The position numbers were made by a program, and so were the translations under genes. Shown here one piece after another: positions 33,357-42,023 of a stretch of 64,000 nucleotides of DNA. Source of the stretch: Allofournierella_A excrementavium (GTDB lineage Bacteria > Bacillota > Clostridia > Oscillospirales > Ruminococcaceae); the NCBI GenBank assembly GCA_019120375.1, contig DWVE01000030.1:1-64000 (forward strand), read 5' to 3'. The notes under the pieces are model-generated. The model was not told the DNA's origin. It was given only the letters and a program-made list of their open reading frames with translations, and searched no databases. Positions within the stretch are counted from its first letter, which is position 1; each line of letters begins with the position of its first letter.

Positions 33357-34475
33357 ATGAAACAGTGTTTTCAAAGAGCGCTCGGCTTTGCCAAAAGCGA
33401 AGCGGTGCTCAGCATCGCCGCGCTGCTGGCGGTGGGTTCCATGACGGCGGTGCCGCCGGACAAGGGCTATCTTGACTACATCGACTGGGACACCCTGGCC
33501 CTGCTGTTCAGCCTGATGGCGGTGAGCAAGGGCCTGCAGGGGCAGGGCGTGTTCGACGCGCTGGGCGCGGGGCTGCTGGGGCGGCTTTCCACCACCCGGC
33601 AGATGCTGCTGGTGCTGACCTTTCTGCCCTTCTTCGTGAGCATGCTGGTCACCAACGACGTGGCCCTCATCACCTTTGTGCCCTTCGGGCTGGTGGTGCT
33701 GGAAATGGCCGGGTGCGAGCGGCTGGCCATCCCGCTGGTGGTGCTGCAAACGGCGGCGGCCAATCTGGGCAGCATGCTCACCCCCATGGGCAACCCCCAG
33801 AACCTCTACCTTTACAACCGCTCGGGGATGGGCTTTTTGGAGTTCTGCGCCCTGCTGGCCCCCTATGCGGCGCTGTCGGCGGCGGCCATCGCCCTGCTGG
33901 CCCTCTTGCCCAAAAGCGAGGCCATGCACGCGGCGGTGCAGCCGGAAGGAAAGGGCAGCGGCAGGCGCATCGCCCTCTTCGCCGCCCTGGGCGGGGTGTG
34001 CCTGCTCTGCATCGCAAAGCTGCTGCCCCCGCTGGCGGCGGCGGGGCTGACGCTGGCGGTGCTGCTCATTGCAGACCGGCCCCTTTTGAAAAAGGTGGAC
34101 TACGCCCTGCTGGCCACCTTCGTGGCGTTCTTCGTGTTCATCGGCAACATGGGCCGCCTGCCCGCCTTCTCCGCCTTTCTGGCCGGGGCGCTGGCCGGGC
34201 GGGAAGTGGAGGTGGCGGTGGCCGCCAGCCAGGTCATCAGCAACGTGCCCGCCGCCCTGCTGCTGGCGGGTTACAGCGAAAACTGGCCCGCCCTCATCAT
34301 CGGCTGCGACCTGGGGGGCCTGGGCACCCTCATCGCCTCCATGGCCAGCCTCATCTCCTACAAGTTCTTCGCCCGGCGCTACCCCGCCCAAAAGGGCAGA
34401 TACCTGCTCTGGTTCACCCTGGCCAACGTGGGACTGCTGGCGCTGCTGATGGTTTTGTATTATATCATTCGATAA
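33357..34475 (+). CDS. SLC13/CitM-ArsB-like ion transporter
   Basis: 372 residues from ATG 33357 after GGGAAGGA; a TTG one codon earlier is the other option. About ten hydrophobic segments are present. The paired signatures of the ion-transporter superfamily are visible: LVTNDVALITFVPFG in the first half and QVISNVPAALLLAGY in the second. ANLGSMLTPMGNPQN is a typical substrate-loop sequence. It probably moves a carboxylate or other anion with sodium or protons. It stands alone, ahead of a strong terminator, with no clue to substrate. Confidence 0.85.
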   Translation: MKQCFQRALGFAKSEAVLSIAALLAVGSMTAVPPDKGYLDYIDWDTLALLFSLMAVSKGLQGQGVFDALGAGLLGRLSTTRQMLLVLTFLPFFVSMLVTNDVALITFVPFGLVVLEMAGCERLAIPLVVLQTAAANLGSMLTPMGNPQNLYLYNRSGMGFLEFCALLAPYAALSAAAIALLALLPKSEAMHAAVQPEGKGSGRRIALFAALGGVCLLCIAKLLPPLAAAGLTLAVLLIADRPLLKKVDYALLATFVAFFVFIGNMGRLPAFSAFLAGALAGREVEVAVAASQVISNVPAALLLAGYSENWPALIIGCDLGGLGTLIASMASLISYKFFARRYPAQKGRYLLWFTLANVGLLALLMVLYYIIR

Positions 34476-34504
34476 ATACATATTGTATAAATCTCAAACA
34501 AAGA

Positions 34505-34544
34505 AAAGCCCGGCACGGTGGGTCCACCGCGCCGGGCTTTTTTC
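34505..34544. terminator. Intrinsic terminator
   Basis: AAAGCCCGGC and GCCGGGCTTT arms with an inner GTGG-GTC-CCAC; T-run on the plus strand and A-run on its left side, so it may serve the minus-strand gene as well. Confidence 0.8.
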
Positions 34545-34651
34545 AGTTGTGAGGCGTTTGGTCTGCGGGAAAAGCCCGCAGGTTTGCGCCGCAAAGCGCG
34601 CCCCGCCTGCCGGGAAAGGGGCGGCCCGCCCGGGCCGGAGAAAGGCCCCGC

Positions 34652-35950
34652 TCAGCCCTGCCACATCAGGGCGCCCTGGCCGCGCCAGGCCTCCCAGGGG
34701 CTGATGGGGATGTCATAAAGGCGCATCTCGCAGATGATGTGGCCCTGGGTGGTGCCCAGCACGTCGTTCTGGGCCACGTATTCGCCCTCGCTCACGTCGA
34801 TGCGGCCCAGCAGATACAGGATGCTCTTGAGGCCGCAGCCGTGCTCGATGACCACCGTGCGCCCGCCGCCGCTGGTGGTGCCCGCGTAGACCACGCGGCC
34901 CGCCGCGGGGGCCAGCACCTTCTTGCCGGGGGTCACGGCCATGGTCACGTTGACGCTGCGCCGGGGCGCGATGGACTCGTTCAGCACCGCCAGCTCCGGA
35001 TAGATGGAGAGGGTCAGTTCGTCGATGCGGTCGGTGTATTCCAGCACGGCGTAGTCCCGCACCACCTTGCCGTCCACCGGCTGGGTGAAGGCGCCGTTCC
35101 AGTAGATGTCCGGGTCGCAGATGCTCATCACATCCTCCAGCTGGCTGGGGATGGAGGCCATGTAGGGGATGGCCGCCGAGCCGTCGATGGTGTAGGTGTC
35201 CAGCTCCCGGTTCTCGCGGCCGTAGATGTACACCGAGGCGCTCACCGTCTGGCCGTCCACCGTGGCGGTGATCTCGTAGTCGCCGCCGAACTGGTTGTAG
35301 TCCACGGGGATGTAGCTGATCCAGGCATTGTCGTGGTAGGTGAACACCGCCGGGGCCAGCTCGCAGGAAAGGGTGGGGGTTGCGTCGCCCACCACGCCGG
35401 TCAGCTTCACCCCGATCACGCCGCCCTGCACCATGCTGGTGTGGGAGAGGGTGAGGGTGGGCTGGGCCCGCAGCTGGAAGGTGAAGTCATAAAGGCAGAA
35501 GCCCTCCATTTTGGTGGAGGGGTTCAGCTCGTTCGTCTGGGGGCTCACCGTCAGCCGGGCGGAATAGCTGCCGTTTTTGCCAAAGGAAAAATCGGCGTAT
35601 TCGTCGGCGGTGCCCTCGAACACCACTTCCTCCGCCTCGTCGCGGATGGTCAGTTGGCCCTCGGTGCCGGCGGGCAGCTCCAGGGCGGGGTGGCTGTCGG
35701 TCACTTCGCCCAGGTCGGCGACCTCGCCCTCCTCGCTCAGGGTGCGGGCCAGCCAGTTGCCCGCGATGGGCACCTTCCACTGGTAGCCGGTCTGGGGCAG
35801 CTCGCCGCCGCCGAAGGTCACGGCGTAGGCAGGCAGGTCGCCCACATTCACCTGCGTGTACATGAAGCCCAGGGCCGCGCCCAGCAGCACCGCCACCAGC
35901 ACCACCACCAGCGCCAGCCATTTGCCCACGGCTTTCAGGATGTCCTGCAA
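34652..35950 (-). CDS. Membrane-anchored LytM/M23-like protein lacking catalytic residues (paralog 2)
   Basis: 432 residues. One N-terminal transmembrane helix (about 11-31) precedes beta-rich extracytoplasmic domains and a C-terminal LytM-like module (KVLAPAAGRVVYAG, VVIEHGCGLKSILY, ISVSEGEYV-type core). The usual HxGxD is replaced around SVNVTMAV, and the terminal HxH is replaced by GHIICEMRL. Zinc binding is therefore unlikely, and it is probably a pseudoenzyme that binds or activates cell-wall hydrolases, by analogy with EnvC-type proteins. It lies downstream of a close paralog in the same operon. Confidence 0.8.
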   Translation of the reverse strand: MQDILKAVGKWLALVVVLVAVLLGAALGFMYTQVNVGDLPAYAVTFGGGELPQTGYQWKVPIAGNWLARTLSEEGEVADLGEVTDSHPALELPAGTEGQLTIRDEAEEVVFEGTADEYADFSFGKNGSYSARLTVSPQTNELNPSTKMEGFCLYDFTFQLRAQPTLTLSHTSMVQGGVIGVKLTGVVGDATPTLSCELAPAVFTYHDNAWISYIPVDYNQFGGDYEITATVDGQTVSASVYIYGRENRELDTYTIDGSAAIPYMASIPSQLEDVMSICDPDIYWNGAFTQPVDGKVVRDYAVLEYTDRIDELTLSIYPELAVLNESIAPRRSVNVTMAVTPGKKVLAPAAGRVVYAGTTSGGGRTVVIEHGCGLKSILYLLGRIDVSEGEYVAQNDVLGTTQGHIICEMRLYDIPISPWEAWRGQGALMWQG

Positions 35951-36043
35951 AATGGTTCACCTCACATCAGCGGCGGCCCGCCGCGGCGGGCCGTTCTTGC
36001 CCCGGCCCCGCGGCGCGGGGCAAGGGCCGGTTTTGCTTTTTCG

Positions 36044-37321
36044 TCAGCGCAGTTCATCGCCCACCGGGCGGTAGAACAGGCCGTTGCTGCCCCCCTGGGT
36101 CAGCTTTTGGGGGTCCACGCTCTTGTTGCCGATGCGCACTTCCCAGATGAGCTTGCGCCCGGCCACGCCCAGCCCCTGCCCGGCGGTGACCTCATCGCCG
36201 GTCTTGATGTCCGCAATGCTGGAAAGGCCGAAGAGATAGCTCTTCACCCCGCAGCCGTGGTCGATGACCACCGTGTTGCCGGTGAGCTGCAGCTTGCCCG
36301 CGTAGGCCACCCGGCCCGCGGCGGGGCTCACCGCCAGGGCGTTCTCCGGGGTGAGCAGCGTCAGGTTGGCCGCCCGCCCGGCAGATCTTTCGCCGTCGTA
36401 GAGATATGCGCCGTAGCTTTGGAAAATGCTGGCCCCCTGGGCAGGGTACTGGAATGCGCCGGTCCAGAGCGCCTCGTTGGAGCCCTGGTCATAAAGGCTC
36501 CAGATCACCCGGCGGAACTCCTCGTTGGCCTCGGCGGTGGCCGCCTCGCCGGAGGAGGTCTGGGTGGAGGGATACTCGGTGCTGCGCACCGTGAGGGTGG
36601 CGGAGAGGGTCACATCGCCCAGCGTCACGGTGATGGGCCACTCGCCGCCCTCGGCGTTGTAGGTCACCGGCAGATAGCCGACCCAGCCGTTTTGGGTGGG
36701 CCGGAACCACACCGGCCCCAGCTCGCACTGGGCGGTGGGGGGCGTGCCGCCCGCGCCCAGCGCCCCGGACACATAGATGGCCGCCACATCTCCCTGGGCC
36801 GCCTGGTCGGAGGCCAGGGTGAGAGTGGGCTGCACGTCCACCCAGAAGTGGCACTGATACTGGTAATAGCCCACCGGCTTGGAGGGCTTCTGGCTGGACG
36901 CCTGCCGCCCCGCCCGGATGGTGAGGTAGTATTCGCCGTTCTGGGGGAAGGTGAAGTTCTTCCACTCGCTGGCGGTGCCGTCGAACACCGTCACGCCGCC
37001 GGCGGTCTTGAGCGTCAGGGTGGTGCCGTCGGCGGTCATGTCAGCGGACAGTTCCAGCGCCGCCGAAGGGGTGGTCACGGGCTCCAGCTCCAGGTTGGCA
37101 AGGCTGGGGCTCAAGGAAAACTCCCGCCACAAAACGCCCCCCAGCACCGGCAGCTCCCAGCGGTAGCCGGCGGCCTCGGCAAGGCTCTGCCCCGCAAAGG
37201 TCACCCCGGCGGCGGGCAGGCGGTCTTCATCGGTGGAATAGTAGAAAAAGCCCAGGGCCCCGCCCAGCACCAGGGCGGTGAACACAAGGACCATCAAAAG
37301 CCAGAGCAGCGCGCGCTTCAT
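36044..37321 (-). CDS. Membrane-anchored LytM/M23-like protein lacking catalytic residues (paralog 1)
   Basis: 425 residues with the same layout as the next gene: N-terminal helix (about 5-27), paired beta domains (QPTLTLASDQAAQGD matches QPTLTLSHTSMVQGG of the paralog) and a C-terminal LytM-like core (ALAVSPAAGRVAYAG, VVIDHGCGVKSYLFG). The zinc ligands are again missing; the final motif reads RKLIWEVRIG. The pair looks like a tandem duplication that has diverged considerably. A good promoter lies about 80 bases upstream. A structural or regulatory role in cell-wall turnover is inference. Confidence 0.8.
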   Translation of the reverse strand: MKRALLWLLMVLVFTALVLGGALGFFYYSTDEDRLPAAGVTFAGQSLAEAAGYRWELPVLGGVLWREFSLSPSLANLELEPVTTPSAALELSADMTADGTTLTLKTAGGVTVFDGTASEWKNFTFPQNGEYYLTIRAGRQASSQKPSKPVGYYQYQCHFWVDVQPTLTLASDQAAQGDVAAIYVSGALGAGGTPPTAQCELGPVWFRPTQNGWVGYLPVTYNAEGGEWPITVTLGDVTLSATLTVRSTEYPSTQTSSGEAATAEANEEFRRVIWSLYDQGSNEALWTGAFQYPAQGASIFQSYGAYLYDGERSAGRAANLTLLTPENALAVSPAAGRVAYAGKLQLTGNTVVIDHGCGVKSYLFGLSSIADIKTGDEVTAGQGLGVAGRKLIWEVRIGNKSVDPQKLTQGGSNGLFYRPVGDELR

Positions 37322-37401
37322 GCCGGGCGCCTCCTTTCGCGGCGGGCCCGAAAAATGGCCCGCGGGCTGGTCCGCCCCCGTTTTGGGGCATGTATAACCG
37401 C

Positions 37402-37430
37402 ATTATACCACAAAGGGGCGAAAAGGGCAA
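37402..37430 (-). promoter_or_regulatory. Promoter of the LytM-like pair
   Basis: Minus strand TTGCCC (37425-37430), 17-base spacer and TATAAT (37402-37407). Confidence 0.65.
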
Positions 37431-37443
37431 AATCCTCGGGGCA

Positions 37444-37480
37444 AAACAAAAAAGCCGTGAACGGGGGTCCCGTTCACGGC
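37444..37480 (-). terminator. Terminator of the small membrane protein gene
   Basis: GCCGTGAACGGG and CCCGTTCACGGC pair around a three-base loop; on the minus strand TTTTTTG follows. Confidence 0.8.
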
Positions 37481-37488
37481 GGTGGGCT

Positions 37489-37689
37489 TTATTCGGCGTC
37501 GGGCTCGGCGGCGGGAGCGGCGGCCTCCTCGGCGGGCGCTTCCTCCTCGTCCAGGTCCTCGCTGAACAGCAGCTGCTCGTACTCGTCCAGCTCCTTCTCC
37601 CGGCGGCGCACATACAGCCAGGCGGCGGTCAGAGCGCCCACGGCGGCGGCCAGCATCAGCACCAGCGCGACAAAGGTGGATTGTTTCAT
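37489..37689 (-). CDS. Small single-pass membrane protein with acidic tail
   Basis: 66 residues from ATG 37689, which has AGGAGGTATCTTC directly upstream; the longer frame into mutY is not real. A hydrophobic helix (about 5-25, FVALVLMLAAAVGALTAAWLY) is followed by RRREKELDEYEQ and a Glu/Ala/Pro-rich acidic tail. Positive-inside charge puts the tail in the cytoplasm. It has its own promoter and terminator. I do not recognise a family; the size and shape suggest a regulator or scaffold of a membrane complex. Confidence 0.75.
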   Translation of the reverse strand: MKQSTFVALVLMLAAAVGALTAAWLYVRRREKELDEYEQLLFSEDLDEEEAPAEEAAAPAAEPDAE

Positions 37690-37752
37690 GAAGATACCTC
37701 CTTTATTTTGGCTGCCCCGTCGGGGGCACAGAATGCAATGTGATTTACCCTT

Positions 37753-37781
37753 ATTATAGCCCGCGAAAGGCCAGATTACAA
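37753..37781 (-). promoter_or_regulatory. Promoter of the small membrane protein
   Basis: Minus strand TTGTAA (37776-37781), 17-base spacer and TATAAT (37753-37758), located just after the mutY stop. Confidence 0.75.
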
Positions 37782-37795
37782 CCAGAAATTGCGCG

Positions 37796-38854
37796 TCAGC
37801 GCCCGCCGGTGAGCAGCGGCCGATAGGCCTTGAAGGCCCCCGGCAGGGCATAGCGCCCGGCGGCCTCCTCCGGCGAAGCCCAAAGGCACCCGGCGGGGGC
37901 GTCGCCCGCCGCTTCCAGCTGCCAGCCGGCCATCCACCACTCCACGTGGCTGAAGATGTGTTTGGCGGGTTTGAGGGCCCGGGGCGGGGCGGCGCTGACC
38001 GAAAGGCCCAGGGCCGCAAGCCTTGCCAGCGCCTCGTCCAGCGTCAGCTTTTCCTCAAAGAGAAAGGGCTGCCAAAGGCCGGCCAGCAGCCCCGTTTCCG
38101 GCCGCTTCTGCAAAAGGTGCTCCCCCCGGGCGTTTCGTGCCACCAGCACCGTCACCGGCTGCACCCGGCGGGCCTTGGGGGGCGTTTTCACCGGCAGTTC
38201 CAGCTGGGTGCCCGCCGCCCTTGCAAGGCATCGGTCCGCCAGCGGGCACTCGCCGCACAGCGGCGCGCCCCCCGGCAGGCAGACCAGCGCCCCCAGCTCC
38301 ATCAGCGCCTCGTTGAAGGGGCCGGGCGCATCGGCGGGCTGCTGGTCCATCACCCGGCGGGTGAACAGCCGCTTTGCGGCGGGCTCCGCGATGTTGCTGC
38401 CGTCGTTGTAAAGCCGGGCGAACACCCGCAGCACGTTGCCGTCCACCGCGGGGGCGGGCAGGCCGAAGGCGATGGAGGCGATGGCCCCGGCGGTGTATTC
38501 CCCAACGCCCGGCAGCTTTTGCAGTTCCTCAAAGCTTGCGGGCAGCTGCCCGCCGTACTCGCTGCACACCAGCTGCGCCGCCTTTTTCAGGTTGCGCGCC
38601 CGGGAATAGTAGCCCAGCCCCTCCCACAGCTTGAACAGCTCCTCGTCGGGGCAGGCGGCCAGGGCCGGCACGTCCGGCAGGGCCTCCATGAAGCGGCGGT
38701 AGTGCTCCAGCGCCGCCGCCACCCGCGTCTGCTGCAGCATGATCTCGCTGACCCAGATGTGGTAGGGGGTGGGGTCCTGGCGGAAGGGCAGCGCCCGGGC
38801 GTTTTGCCGAAACCACGCCAGCAGCGCCGGCGCGATGGGCCCGGGCCCGCTCAC
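37796..38854 (-). CDS. mutY: A/G-specific adenine DNA glycosylase
   Basis: 352 residues. Removes adenine mispaired with 8-oxoguanine. The helix-hairpin-helix LPGVGEYTAGAIAS (about 114-127) and the catalytic Asp in AVDGNVLRVF (about 138) are present, as is the [4Fe-4S] ligand set CLPGGAPLCGECPLADRC in the usual C-x6-C-x2-C-x5-C spacing. The C-terminal NUDIX-like domain (VARNARGEHLLQKRPETGLLAGLWQPF) reads 8-oxoG. The start overlaps the WYL regulator stop by four bases, so it is the last gene of the aromatic operon. That is an unusual place for a repair gene and probably reflects gene packing. Confidence 0.95.
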   Translation of the reverse strand: MSGPGPIAPALLAWFRQNARALPFRQDPTPYHIWVSEIMLQQTRVAAALEHYRRFMEALPDVPALAACPDEELFKLWEGLGYYSRARNLKKAAQLVCSEYGGQLPASFEELQKLPGVGEYTAGAIASIAFGLPAPAVDGNVLRVFARLYNDGSNIAEPAAKRLFTRRVMDQQPADAPGPFNEALMELGALVCLPGGAPLCGECPLADRCLARAAGTQLELPVKTPPKARRVQPVTVLVARNARGEHLLQKRPETGLLAGLWQPFLFEEKLTLDEALARLAALGLSVSAAPPRALKPAKHIFSHVEWWMAGWQLEAAGDAPAGCLWASPEEAAGRYALPGAFKAYRPLLTGGR

Positions 38855-39843
38855 AGCGCCTCCTCAGCGGCGGTGAGGCTGCGCAGGGCCCGGCAGAAGT
38901 CCTCTTTCACCTCGGCGGGGGCCACGATGCGCACCTTGCCGGAAAACCCGCACACCCAGCCGTAGAAGGTGGGGCTCACCGCCACGTCGGCGTAGAGATG
39001 GAAGGTGGCGCCGTCCGGCTGAGGCACCACCGTCACGTCGGTGCCGAACCGATCCAGCATGGGGCCGATGACGCCGTTGTCGCAGGCAAGCTGCACCCGC
39101 TTCACCGGCCCGGCGTACATCTGGAACATGGGCTTTGCGTAGTCCTGCATCTTTTTGGGGTCGTAGTCCTCCGCGCCCTGGCGGGGCGCGTCCAGCAGGG
39201 TGATGGAGGCCATCTTGTCCACCCGGTAGTGCCGCAGGCCCTGGCCCTTGGCCCAGGCCACCAGATAGTAGTTCTCGTCCTCCCACAAAAGGGCCCAGGG
39301 GCTCACCTCGTAGGCGCTGCCGCCCCGGCGGGCCACCTTGCGCTTGTTCAGGTCCCACTCCTGGTAGACAAAGCGCACCTGCTTGTCCTCGGCGATGGCC
39401 CGGTGCAGCGCGTCCACGTTGTAGTAGATGCTCTCGTTCATGGTCTTGATGCGGCTGGAGGCGAACACCTGCCGCTTCAGGTCCGCCGCCTGCCAGTCGC
39501 TGGCGAACTGGGCCAGGGTGCGGATGAGCTGGTCGCTCTTTTTGCGGGTGATGAACCGGCTGGCCTGCACCGCGTCCGCCAACAGCTTCAGCTCCGGCAG
39601 CTGGAACTGGCGGCTGGCCAGATAGTAGCCGCCGGACCGGCCCCGCTGCTGCACGATGTCGTAGCCCAGTTCCTGCAACGTCTGGATGTCGGAATAAACG
39701 CTTTTGCGCTCGGCCTGCACGCCCTGGGCCTCCAGCAGCTCCAGGATGCGGGGCACGCTGATGAGGTGCTCCTCGTCGGTGTATCGCTCAAGGATGCGCA
39801 GCAGAAGGAGGATCTTCCCCTTCTGCCCTTCCACGCGGGGCAT
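38851..39843 (-). CDS. WYL-domain transcriptional regulator
   Basis: 330 residues. The N-terminal helix-turn-helix (SVPRILELLEAQGVQAERKSVYSDIQTL) is of the DeoR-like type seen in WYL proteins. The middle contains the WYL core (KQVRFVYQEWDLNKRKVAR, YEVSPWALLWEDENYYLVAW, LRHYRVDKM). The C-terminal extension matches WCX. WYL domains bind ligands or nucleic acid and can repress or activate. It lies three bases after tyrA and overlaps mutY, so it may sense an aromatic intermediate or simply be a passenger. Target unknown. Confidence 0.9.
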   Translation of the reverse strand: MPRVEGQKGKILLLLRILERYTDEEHLISVPRILELLEAQGVQAERKSVYSDIQTLQELGYDIVQQRGRSGGYYLASRQFQLPELKLLADAVQASRFITRKKSDQLIRTLAQFASDWQAADLKRQVFASSRIKTMNESIYYNVDALHRAIAEDKQVRFVYQEWDLNKRKVARRGGSAYEVSPWALLWEDENYYLVAWAKGQGLRHYRVDKMASITLLDAPRQGAEDYDPKKMQDYAKPMFQMYAGPVKRVQLACDNGVIGPMLDRFGTDVTVVPQPDGATFHLYADVAVSPTFYGWVCGFSGKVRIVAPAEVKEDFCRALRSLTAAEEAL

Positions 39844-39846
39844 GGT

Positions 39847-40713
39847 TCACCCCTCCTTCTCTTTTTTGTCAAAGGCGGTGCGGGCCGCCGAGGAGGCCCG
39901 GAACATTGCCTCCAGTTCCTCCCGCTGCCCCGCTTGCAGATAGCCTTTCAGCTGCTGCAGCCGGGCGGTGAAGGCGTCTATTTCCTCCACAAGGCAGTCC
40001 CGGTTCCACAGGAAAAGCTCCGCCCACATGGGGGCGTTCAGATAGGCGATGCGGGTCAGGTCCCGGAAGGAGTCGCCGGTGTAGTCGGCAAAGCGCTCGG
40101 CGTTTGGCGCGCACATCAGACTCACCGCGATGGCGTGGGTCAGCTGGCTCACATAGCCGATCATCCGGTCATGCTCTTCGGGGCTGATGACGTGGATGTG
40201 GGCAAAGCCCAGCGCCTTTGCCAGCCCGCGGGCAAACTCCACCCCCGCTTCGGTGTTCTTTTCGGTGGGGGTGATGAGGAAGTTCGCCGGGGCAAAATCC
40301 ACCAGATGGGCGTTCTCCACCCCGCTGCGCTCCTTGCCCGCCATGGGGTGGCTGGCGATGAACTCCACACCCTCGGGCAGCAGCGCCTGCACCTTTTCCA
40401 CCAGCCCCGCCTTCACGCCGGACACATCGGTGCAAAGGCAGCCGGCGGGCAAAAGTGCGCCGTATTTTTCTACCCACTGTATAAATGCGGTGGGATATAA
40501 CGAAAAAATCACATAGTCGGCCCGGGCCAGAAGGGCTTCGAAGCCCTCGGTGCGGCCCTCTTCGATGTAGTTTTTCTCTTTGGCAAAGGCCAGGGCCTCC
40601 TCCTTCAGGTCGATGGCGGCCACATGCTCAAAGCCCGCCTTGCGCAGGCCCAGCGCGTAGGCCCCGCCCAAAAGGCCCAGGCCCACGATGACGAAACGGC
40701 TGTCCTTCTTCAT
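39847..40713 (-). CDS. tyrA: Prephenate dehydrogenase
   Basis: 288 residues. Oxidatively decarboxylates prephenate to 4-hydroxyphenylpyruvate for tyrosine synthesis. The NAD-binding GLGLLGGAYALGLRKAG is at residues 11-27; SHPMAGKERSG (about 140-150) carries the catalytic His region, and LTHAIAVSLM follows in the helical domain. There is no ACT domain, so feedback inhibition by tyrosine at a C-terminal site is not expected. The start overlaps the aroA stop (ATGA). Confidence 0.95.
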   Translation of the reverse strand: MKKDSRFVIVGLGLLGGAYALGLRKAGFEHVAAIDLKEEALAFAKEKNYIEEGRTEGFEALLARADYVIFSLYPTAFIQWVEKYGALLPAGCLCTDVSGVKAGLVEKVQALLPEGVEFIASHPMAGKERSGVENAHLVDFAPANFLITPTEKNTEAGVEFARGLAKALGFAHIHVISPEEHDRMIGYVSQLTHAIAVSLMCAPNAERFADYTGDSFRDLTRIAYLNAPMWAELFLWNRDCLVEEIDAFTARLQQLKGYLQAGQREELEAMFRASSAARTAFDKKEKEG

Positions 40714-41981
40714 TCCTTTTCCACCTCGATGCCAGCGCCCAGCTGCTGCAAAACGGCGAAGAATCCCGGCCAGCTTTTGGCCACCGCCTGGGCGCCGGAG
40801 ATGCGGGCGGTGTAGCCCGCGCCCAGCGCCGCGACGGACAGGGCCATCACCACCCGGTGGTCGTTGTGGCCGTGGAGCAGGCCCGGCAGCGCCAGGGCGG
40901 AACCCTGGATGGTGACGGTGTTCTCGTCGCTTTGCAGCTTGCCGCCGAATTTGCGCAGTTCTTCCTCCATGGCGGCGATGCGGTCGCTCTCCTTGATGCG
41001 CAGCCGCCCGGCGTTGCGGATGACCGTCTCCCCCTCGCAGAAGAGGCCCAGCACCATCAGGATGGGGCCGAGGTCGGGGCAGTCGGAAAGGTCGATGTCC
41101 ACACCGTGCAGCTCGCTCTTTTCAAAGGTGACCGCGTCGCCGGAGCGCTTAAAGCGCGCGCCGCAGGCTTGCAGGATGTCCAGAATGGCCGCGTCGCCCT
41201 GGGCGGAATTCTCTTTCAGGCCCTTCACCGTGACGCCGCCCACCAGCGCGCCCAGCACCGCCAGAAAGGCGGCCTGGCTGTAATCTCCCTCCACGGTGCA
41301 ACTGCGGTTGTGGTACCGCTGGCCGCCGGGGATATAAAGGGTGTTCTCCCGCTCCTCGTCCCAGTCCACCGCCACGCCGAAATCGTGCAGCACGTCCAGG
41401 GTCAGCTGCACATAGCTGCGGCTCTCGAAGGGGGGCACGATCTCCAGACGGCTTTCTTTGTGGAGCAGGGGCAGGGCGTACAACAGGCCGGTGATGAACT
41501 GGCTGGACACATCCCCCCGCACCCGGTATTCGCCGGGGGCAAGGCGGCCCCGGATGACAAGGCCCTTGTCGCTTTGGGAGAAAAGCAGCCCCTGGGCGGC
41601 GAAGATGTCCCGGTAAACGTCCATGGGCCGCTGGAAGAGGCGGCCCCGGCCGGTGAATTCCACCTGCTGGCCGGTGAGGCTGAGCACCGGCACCAGAAAG
41701 CGCAGGGTGCTGCCGCTCTCGCCGCAGTCCACCGGGCGCAGGATGGTGGCAAAGCCGCCCCGGCCCTCGATGTCGGCGTAGGTTTCGGTGAGTTTCACCT
41801 TTGCGCCGAAGGCGCGCACCGCCGCCAGGGTTGCGGCGATGTCCTGGCTGGGGTCCAGGTTATAAACGCGGGAGAGCCCCTTCGCCAGCCCCGCCGCCAG
41901 CACCGTGCGGTGGGCGATGCTTTTGGAGGGGGGCACGGTCACAGCGCCCCCGATGGGGCCGGGATGGATGGTTGCCAGCAT
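40710..41981 (-). CDS. aroA: 3-phosphoshikimate 1-carboxyvinyltransferase (EPSP synthase)
   Basis: 423 residues. Adds enolpyruvate from PEP to shikimate-3-phosphate. Visible motifs are the N-terminal VPPSKSIAHRTVLAAGLA (substrate-binding Lys-Ser), GESGSTLRFLVPVL, LSDCPDLGPIL with the catalytic Asp, and ESDRIAAMEEELRKFGG. Full length for the family. In the GSGSTLRF segment Ser replaces the Ala of glyphosate-sensitive class I enzymes, so class assignment needs an alignment. It lies between aroF and tyrA. Confidence 0.96.
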   Translation of the reverse strand: MLATIHPGPIGGAVTVPPSKSIAHRTVLAAGLAKGLSRVYNLDPSQDIAATLAAVRAFGAKVKLTETYADIEGRGGFATILRPVDCGESGSTLRFLVPVLSLTGQQVEFTGRGRLFQRPMDVYRDIFAAQGLLFSQSDKGLVIRGRLAPGEYRVRGDVSSQFITGLLYALPLLHKESRLEIVPPFESRSYVQLTLDVLHDFGVAVDWDEERENTLYIPGGQRYHNRSCTVEGDYSQAAFLAVLGALVGGVTVKGLKENSAQGDAAILDILQACGARFKRSGDAVTFEKSELHGVDIDLSDCPDLGPILMVLGLFCEGETVIRNAGRLRIKESDRIAAMEEELRKFGGKLQSDENTVTIQGSALALPGLLHGHNDHRVVMALSVAALGAGYTARISGAQAVAKSWPGFFAVLQQLGAGIEVEKE

Positions 41982-42023
41982 GGTATCAGCTTCCTTTTTT
42001 GTGTGTGTTGGGGGCGCTGCCGC

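Noticed and set aside
34739..37759. 1006-residue plus-strand frame opposite the LytM-like pair
   Set aside because: Runs across two genes and their promoter; no domain, shadow composition.
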